A DNA stretch of 64,000 nucleotides from Vitellaria paradoxa. Its lineage: Eukaryota; Streptophyta; Magnoliopsida; Ericales; Sapotaceae. The position numbers and the translations under genes are program-made. Below the pieces are notes generated by a model, which was not told the origin of the DNA, did no database searches, and saw only the letters and a list, made by a program, of their open reading frames with translations. Location: the NCBI GenBank assembly GCA_019916065.1, contig CM034236.1:15019167-15083166 (forward strand). Direction: 5' to 3'. Each line of letters starts with the position of its first letter. Position 1 is the first letter of the stretch. Positions 58,042 through 64,000 of this stretch are shown here, piece by piece.

Positions 58042-59310
58042 TGGAAGTTCCTGAAGTAGAGTCCCATTCAAATTTGGGAATTGGCCCATCTAAATACAAT
58101 TGCTGAGTGAACCAATTTCTGAAGTGGACGGCATATTCGAATACAACTGAAAAGCATTCGAATGGTGGGTTATTTCCAGTAACGAATTCCATGTGACCTC
58201 AGCTGTTCCATGTGACAAGATTCCGAAAGACAGTGAGGGGCAAGATCTGTAATTAAGGGTGAATTGCATAATGGAATGAGGATTTTTTGGGGCCGAAAGA
58301 ATGAGTGGAGAGAGAAAGGGGGGTGGGCATCACATGACCCACCCGTGGAGGATATACACATTCGGACAGAGAGCTGGAGAAAAAAAAAGGGTTTTGGGGG
58401 GCTATCTTCTTTTTGTTTCTGTTATTACTTGAGCTGAGAGGGAGTCTTTCATTTTTTTTTTTTGGTTCTTCTGATTTCAACAGTTGTAATTAGATTTTCC
58501 ATTACAATTCAATTTCAATTCCAGATTTCAGATTTCAAATGTCTCAATTTCATCTTTCTATTTTTGTTTCTAATTTCCTGAGAATGATCGGCTAGTTTTT
58601 CTTGGGCCAAGGCAAGGACAATGTCCTGTCCAATGATTTCCAAGATGCCGTTCTTCATGGGTTAATTTTGAGTTCTTTGGTTATCAATCTTAGTTGTATC
58701 TAATTACTCTCAAAATCAATGGTCCATTGTCCGATTAACACTTGTTTACATATTTTATCAATGAGTTCATAGAAGTTGCTGAATTCAGAACTCTTATTGC
58801 AAATATGTATGGGAGTTGCTAGAATTAGATCTTCTATAGTCTTCATGATAGATTATGCACATCACTTGTTTGATCCATGGCTTGTATCATTTGAAATTAA
58901 TTTTCTCCAAACATTAGAGCAACTAGAATTGATGATCTATTCACTCTTGGTATTTTGAGATTGATTTGGATAGGCATTGGAATTGTCTTGCCCATCTTTT
59001 TAATATCAAGTTTTAGTTAAGTTTAGTTTTCATTTCAAAACCCATTTCCAAAACCATCAAAAATTCCAAACCAGATTTTCAATTCTGTTTACCATTCATG
59101 TGAGCCATGTTTTGCCTCTTTAATCCATTTGATTCAAACATGATTTTACTCCCTAGATCCCTGTGGATATGACCTGGTTCTTACCAGTTAATTGTGCTAC
59201 AATGAAACCTTGCACTTGGGGGAGTTTGTCTCGATTTTCCTTACTCAACACCTTTGAAATCTGAATTTGCATCTTTATTTACATTTGAGAGTGAGGTAAT
59301 TAAGCAAACA
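58042..59310 (+). repeat. 5' LTR of element 2
   Basis: About 1.27 kb, starting TGGAAGTTCCTGAAG and ending AAGCAAACA. At a dozen sites it agrees with the 3' LTR of element 1 against the 5' LTR of element 1. Confidence 0.85.
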
Positions 59311-59322
59311 GAAGCACAATTT

Positions 59323-59339
59323 TGGCGCCGTTGCCGGGG
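59323..59339 (+). other. Primer-binding site, tRNA-Asp (element 2)
   Basis: TGGCGCCGTTGCCGGGG, 12 nt after the LTR end, exactly as in element 1. Confidence 0.9.
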
Positions 59340-59978
59340 ATCTTTGAAAAGCAATGGTGTTTTGAACTTTTGGAGCAAGGATTGGCAACATTACTCACCA
59401 CCATCTTCAACAACAAAGCTACTCAAGGCATTGGGTAATTTTGTTCCATTCTTATTTCCACCTCTAGTTTCATTTTTATAGGTTTTTGTTTTTAGTTTTA
59501 GTGTTTAAATTGTAGTTTCTGATTTTGAAAAAGAGAAAAAAAAATCTGAGTTTAGTGCTGTATTTTGTTTTGGATATCTAAATTTCTGAGTTGTTGATTT
59601 TCTGTGCAGAAATTTGATTTCTGGAATTTTGATATTCGAATCTGCTGCATATGATATGCGAATGCCTGAGTTTACCTCTGAATTGCTGATCTGTTTTGCT
59701 GTCATATTGCATTAAATCTGCTGAGTTTATGTGTGTGTGCAATCTGTTAACAGAAGAGTTGTTCAGAATTTTGTGAGAAGTAGTTGAAAAATCTAATTTC
59801 ATTTGCTGAAATTCATCATTGAATTTTTGTTTGACTTACTAAAAATTTGCATTGAGTTGCTGTACATTCTGCTGCAATTTGTTAGAGGAAGAGGTCTGAT
59901 TTTTCTTTGTGAATTGGTGATTTAGTTGTGAAGTTTGGAGGTGGGGTTGGAGTATATTCAAATCTGAATTTTCTGTGC
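59340..59978 (+). other. Untranslated leader of element 2
   Basis: Counterpart of 20138-20760. The ATG used at 20761 in element 1 is CTG here, so the first ATG shared by both gag frames is 59979. No gene is seen. Confidence 0.6.
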
Positions 59979-61343
59979 ATGTTCTTAAGATCTGGCAGAC
60001 TTGTTGGAAATAATTCTGAGTTGCGTTCACCATCATCTCTAGCTGAATTGATTGAACTTGCTACATCTTACACATCATCTGAATCATCTATGCACATGGA
60101 TCCACCACCACCACCTGCTTTACCGGGAGGACCACCACCTCATTTGCCGGAAGGTAGTGTTCATGGAGGGAATGATCAAATTGACCAAAATCTTTTTAGA
60201 CCTCTCCGTGAATATCTCCATCCAGCTAGGCAAACAACACCATCATGCATTGTACTTCCCATTGGACATCATAATTTTAATTTTAAACCAGGAACAATTC
60301 AGCTTTTGCCTACTTTTCATGGCATGGATTCCGAAAATCCTTACATGCATATGAAAGAATTTGAGGATGTTTGTGGAACATGCATGGATAGGAATACAAA
60401 TGAGGACATGGTTAGGCTTAAGTTGTTTCCATTTTCATTGAAAGATAAAGCAAAGATGTGGTTGAACTCATTGGAGCCTAGATCAATTGGAACTTGGAGG
60501 GACATGCAAACAAAGTTTTTGAAGAAGTATTTTCCAGCTAATAGAACAGTGATACTCCAACAACAAATCATGAATTTTGTGTGTAAGCCTAATGAAACAT
60601 TTGCACATGCATGGGATAGGTTTAGAGAATTGTTGCAAGCTTGTCCACATCATGGTTTTGAGTCTTGGAGAATTGTTAACTTCTTTCATAATGCATTAAC
60701 TCCAAATCTGAAAATGTTGGTTGCAACAATGTGTAATGGTGAATTTTATGATAAAACCGCTGAAGAAGCTTTGCATTTTTTTGATTCCTTGGTTGAAAAT
60801 ACTAAACAATGGGAGGTAGTTTCTCCATTTTCTGAGTTTTGTGACAGCATAGGTGCAAGAGGAAAGTTTCATCTCAGTGACACTGATGATCTTGGTGCTT
60901 GTTTGGCTGCATTGTCAAGGAAAGTGGAGTTGATGGAGCAAAAGAAGTAAGGATCAAAGGAAAAGGAAGTTAACTGTGTGTTGTGTGAAACTTCGGACCA
61001 CAAGACGGACGATTGTCCCACACTCCCAGCTTTTAAAGAAGTTCTTTATGGTCAAGTAAATCCCCCACTAGCTGCAAGAAATTACAACTCAAATCAGGAG
61101 GTGAACAACTTTGCTTCAGGAAATCAGCCATATTCGAATGCTTACAATGCTGGATATAGAGGCCATTCGAATACATCCTGGAGAGCTGAGGCACAACACC
61201 AGCAGCAGCAGCAACCTCAACAACCTTTTCCACCTCAACCATTTCATTCCCAACTTTATCAACCTCAACAGAACACCAACAATTATCAGCCACCACATAA
61301 AAGATCATTGGAGGATACCTTGCAACAATTCATGCAAGGGTAA
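59979..61343 (+). pseudogene. gag polyprotein, element 2 (internal stop)
   Basis: The gag domain is open across the site where element 1 is shifted (WLNSLEPRSIGTWRDMQ), but CAA has become TAA at 60948-60950, after EQKK. The zinc knuckle CETSDHKTDDC region and Gln/Pro-rich tail lie after the stop in the same frame and end at TAA 61341-61343. That last TAA is shared with element 1. Confidence 0.85.
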
Positions 61344-61394
61344 ATTGGAACTAACAACCAAAATTCAAGGTTCCAAGATCAAACAAATAGGGCT

Positions 61395-64000
61395 ATGGAA
61401 GACATTCAAAGTCAACTGTCAAAGCTCACTCAAGCTTTAACCTTGAGGGAAACAGGGAAACTTCCATCTCAGCCCAAACCAAATCCCACTGGCCAAGTGC
61501 ATTTCAGTGAATCATCTTCTTCAAGTGTAAATGAGAATTTGGAACATGTGCAAGCTATTTCAACATTGAGAAGTGGAAAACAGATCTTGAAACCAGATTA
61601 TGTTCCAATTGAAGAGGCAAATGAGCAAAATATGATAGAAGATGAGGAAGAAATCCAGCACAACACCAGCAGCAAAGCATTTGAACAGCAGCTTCTCACC
61701 GAAACAGAAGCTGAATTGCAGCAAAAGCAGCTACTAGAAGAGCAAAAACAGCAGCTGCACAGCAGATCAGAAATTGAAGAACAGCAGAAACAAAAGCTGG
61801 ACAGCAGTCCAGAAGCTGAACAAAAACAGCAGCCGAGCAAGGAGGAGCAGAAAAACAGATTTCAGAGGAAAGAACAGGTAATTTCTAAAAATAAAAATGA
61901 TTTTTTTGAAAATACAACCAAAGGTTTTGATGAAAAACAGTTTGAAAAGAGTGAAAAAGTTTATGGAAAGGAGAAAATTTCAAAAGAAAACCAGCTGAAC
62001 AGCCCTGATTTCATTCCAAAAATTCCTTTTCCTCAAAGGCTGAACAAAGGAAATAAAAAGAAGTTGAATTCTGACATTTATGAACTTTTCAAACAAGTTA
62101 GAATAAACATTCCTTTGCTTGATGCCATTAAACAAAATCCATCTTATGGAAAGTTTTTGAAAGATTTGTGCACTGTCAAAAGGAGAATGAATGTCAAAGA
62201 GAGAGCATTTTTAACTGAACAAGTGAGCTCAATTTTGCAATTCAAAACCCCTCCAAAATATAAAGATCCGGGGTGTCCTACAATCGCATGCATCATTGGG
62301 GATAAGAGGGTAGATAGAGCCTTGTTGGATTTGGGAGCAAGTGTTAATCTTTTGCCATTTTCTGTGTACCAACAGCTTGGATTAGGGGAGCTTAGACCTA
62401 CTAGGGTGACACTTCAATTAGCGGATAGGTCAATCAAAGTCCCTAGAGGTATTGTAGAAGATGTCCTAATTCAAGTAGAGCATTTTGTCTTTCCAGTGGA
62501 CTTTATAGTGCTTGATACCCAATCAATTCAAGGGCCACAACCAGCTGTCCCAGTCATCTTAGGAAGACCATTTTTGGCCACTTCTAATGCCTTAATCAAT
62601 TGTAGAACCGGAGTCATTAAGTTGTCTTTTGGTAATATGACCATTGAGAAGAACATCTTTAGTGTGACCAAACAACCAAGTGACCATGAGGAGATAGAGG
62701 AAGTAGATTTGATTCAAACCATGACACAAGAGCATTTTGATAGAGAGTACTTAGATGACCCATTAGAAAGAGCTTTAGTGAACAGTGATCAAGTAGATTT
62801 CCTAGATGATTGTGACTTGGAAAATTTTGGTGGAGGAGAATTTGAGGAAATGGAAAAATCAGTGATGTCAGTGAATCAGTGGAGGCCCACTTTTGAGTCT
62901 TTAGAGCTGCCCACAGTCAAAGCAGAGTCATCCTTTGAGAAGCCACCTGTACCTGAGAGAAAGCCTCTACCTAATGACTTAAAATATGTATTTTTGGGTG
63001 AGGGAGAGTCCTATCCAGCTGTTATTTCTTCTCAGCTGAGTTTGGACCAAGAAAGTAAGCTGGTTGATGTCTTGAAAAAACATAAAAGAGCTTTGGGATG
63101 GACCATAGCAGATTTGCAAGGAATTAGTCCTTTGATTTGTACTCATAGGATCTTTTTGGAGGAGGATGCTAAACCCATTAGGCAAATGCAAATGAGACTA
63201 AACCCAAACATGAAAGAAGTGGTTAGGGGGGAGGTAATCAAGCTATTGGATGCTGGAATTATCTACCCTATTTCAGACTCTAAATGGGTTAGTCCAACTC
63301 AGGTAGTGCCTAAGAAATCTGGAGTGACTGTGGTGAAGAATGAACAAGATGAATTAGTTCCAATGCGCATCCAACAGGATAGCGCATGTGCATAGATTAT
63401 AGAAAGTTAAATGCAGTCATAAGGAAGGATCATTTCCCTCTTCCATTCCTAGATCAGGTATTGGAAAGAGTGGCAGGACAGGCATTTTACTGTTTCTTGG
63501 ATGGATACTCTGGGTACAATTAAATTGAGATTGCATTAGATGATCAGGTGAAGACCACATTTACTTGTCCATTTGGTACATTTGCATATAGGCGCATGCC
63601 TTTTGGTCTTTGCAATGCTCCTGCAACCTTCCAAAGATGCATGATCAGTTTGTTTATTGACTTTGTGGAGAAATTTCTTGAAGTGTTCATGGATGACTTT
63701 TCAGTTTATGGGAGTGACTTTGATTTGTGCTTGGGGAATCTGGAGAAGGTTTTAGCAAGATGTGAAGAGAAAAATTTGGTGTTGAATTAGGAGAAATGCC
63801 ATTTTATGGTAACTCAGGGAATAGTTCTTGGTCATATAGTGTCTTCTAGGGGGATAGAAGTAGATAGAGCAAAAGTTGAAATTATTCAAAAACTTCCTAC
63901 CCCTAGATGTGTCAAGGAAGTCAGATCATTTTTAGGACATGCAGGTTTCTATAGGAGATTCATTGCATCATTCAGTGCCATTTCTAGACCTTTGTGTAAT
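61395..64000 (+). pseudogene. pol (protease, reverse transcriptase), element 2, partial
   Basis: Same Gln/Glu-rich linker and DLGASVNLLPF protease motif as element 1 (ORF 61395-63395). One A is missing from CCAAACAGG near 63372, shifting the frame just before the RT core, and the TAG shared with element 1 lies a few codons further. RT motifs follow, with a TAA at 63521 inside GYNQIE and a TAG at 63788 in place of a Trp codon. FMDD is present (about 63686-63697). The element continues beyond the window with SFLGHAGFYRRFI near its edge. Confidence 0.85.

Larger units (their letters stand above)
34752..64000. repeat. Second copy of a large tandem segmental duplication (block 2)
   Basis: Order and sequence follow positions 1 onward: left retroelement block (offset about 34750), gene array with solo LTR, exon-like fragment, Athila-type element (offset about 39203). 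The offset grows by about 4.4 kb, mostly because block 2 has one more gene unit plus smaller insertions. Differences are scattered single bases and short indels. The duplication runs past the window end. Confidence 0.9.
58042..64000 (+). mobile_element. Athila-type LTR retrotransposon (element 2), cut by window end
   Basis: Block-2 copy of element 1: 5' LTR, tRNA-Asp primer site, gag, protease and reverse transcriptase up to the window edge. It shares some stops with element 1 (TAA between gag and pol, TAG before CIDYRKLN) and has its own (TAA 60948, a missing A near 63372, TAA 63521, TAG 63788). It lacks element 1's missing T in gag and missing T after EKCH. Confidence 0.9.

Overview
The window is nuclear DNA of a flowering plant, most likely a eudicot. 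It is AT-rich, has plant-type LTR retrotransposons (a Ty3/gypsy Athila-type element primed by tRNA-Asp and a Ty1/copia remnant primed by initiator tRNA-Met), CACTA-like and hAT-like DNA-transposon ends, and an intronless family of small secreted cysteine-rich proteins. I see no bacterial-style operons, no CRISPR array and no recognisable rRNA or tRNA gene.

The only host-type genes are seven tandem copies, all on the + strand, of one gene. ATG positions are 5172, 11324, 16514, 39916, 43757, 49935 and 55914. The product is about 167 aa: a signal peptide, a 6-cysteine domain with spacing C-x8-C-x19-C-x-C-x8-C-x37-C, and a Pro-rich tail. This best fits the plant prolamin-like / ECA1-gametogenesis-related (DD11-like) secreted proteins. 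Five copies are intact (2, 3, 5, 6, 7). Copy 1 is broken by a 25-nt deletion and copy 4 by a 1-nt deletion. Each copy has a TATA box 92 nt before the ATG and a G-box about 327 nt before the TATA box. Each sits in a repeat unit of about 3.8 kb whose spacer derives from a CACTA-like element and carries a ~569-bp internal duplication and ~38-bp minisatellites.

Layout, block 1: 1-3568, decayed LTR-retroelement 3' portion with a broken envelope-like ORF; 3569-18386, gene copies 1-3, with a 2.3-kb solo LTR between copies 1 and 2; 18387-18840, an unidentified exon-like fragment; 18841-31344, a complete but decayed Athila-type retrotransposon; 31345-32742, a geneless truncated repeat unit; 32743-34326, a minus-strand copia remnant with its LTR. 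Block 2 (34752 to the window end) repeats the same order at very high identity: left block (34752-38319), gene copies 4-7 (one more than block 1), the exon-like fragment with extra sequence on its left, and a second Athila-type copy cut by the window end. The window therefore shows a tandem segmental duplication of roughly 35-39 kb on top of an older ~3.8-kb gene tandem array.

The genes do not form a pathway. They are dosage or variant copies of one secreted protein, amplified and diversified by unequal crossing-over, conversion and transposon-associated deletion. The most interesting feature is this transposon-embedded array of probable reproductive-type cysteine-rich proteins, with copy-number difference, mosaic copies and conserved promoters. 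The family assignment rests on cysteine pattern and architecture seen by eye, not on a profile search.
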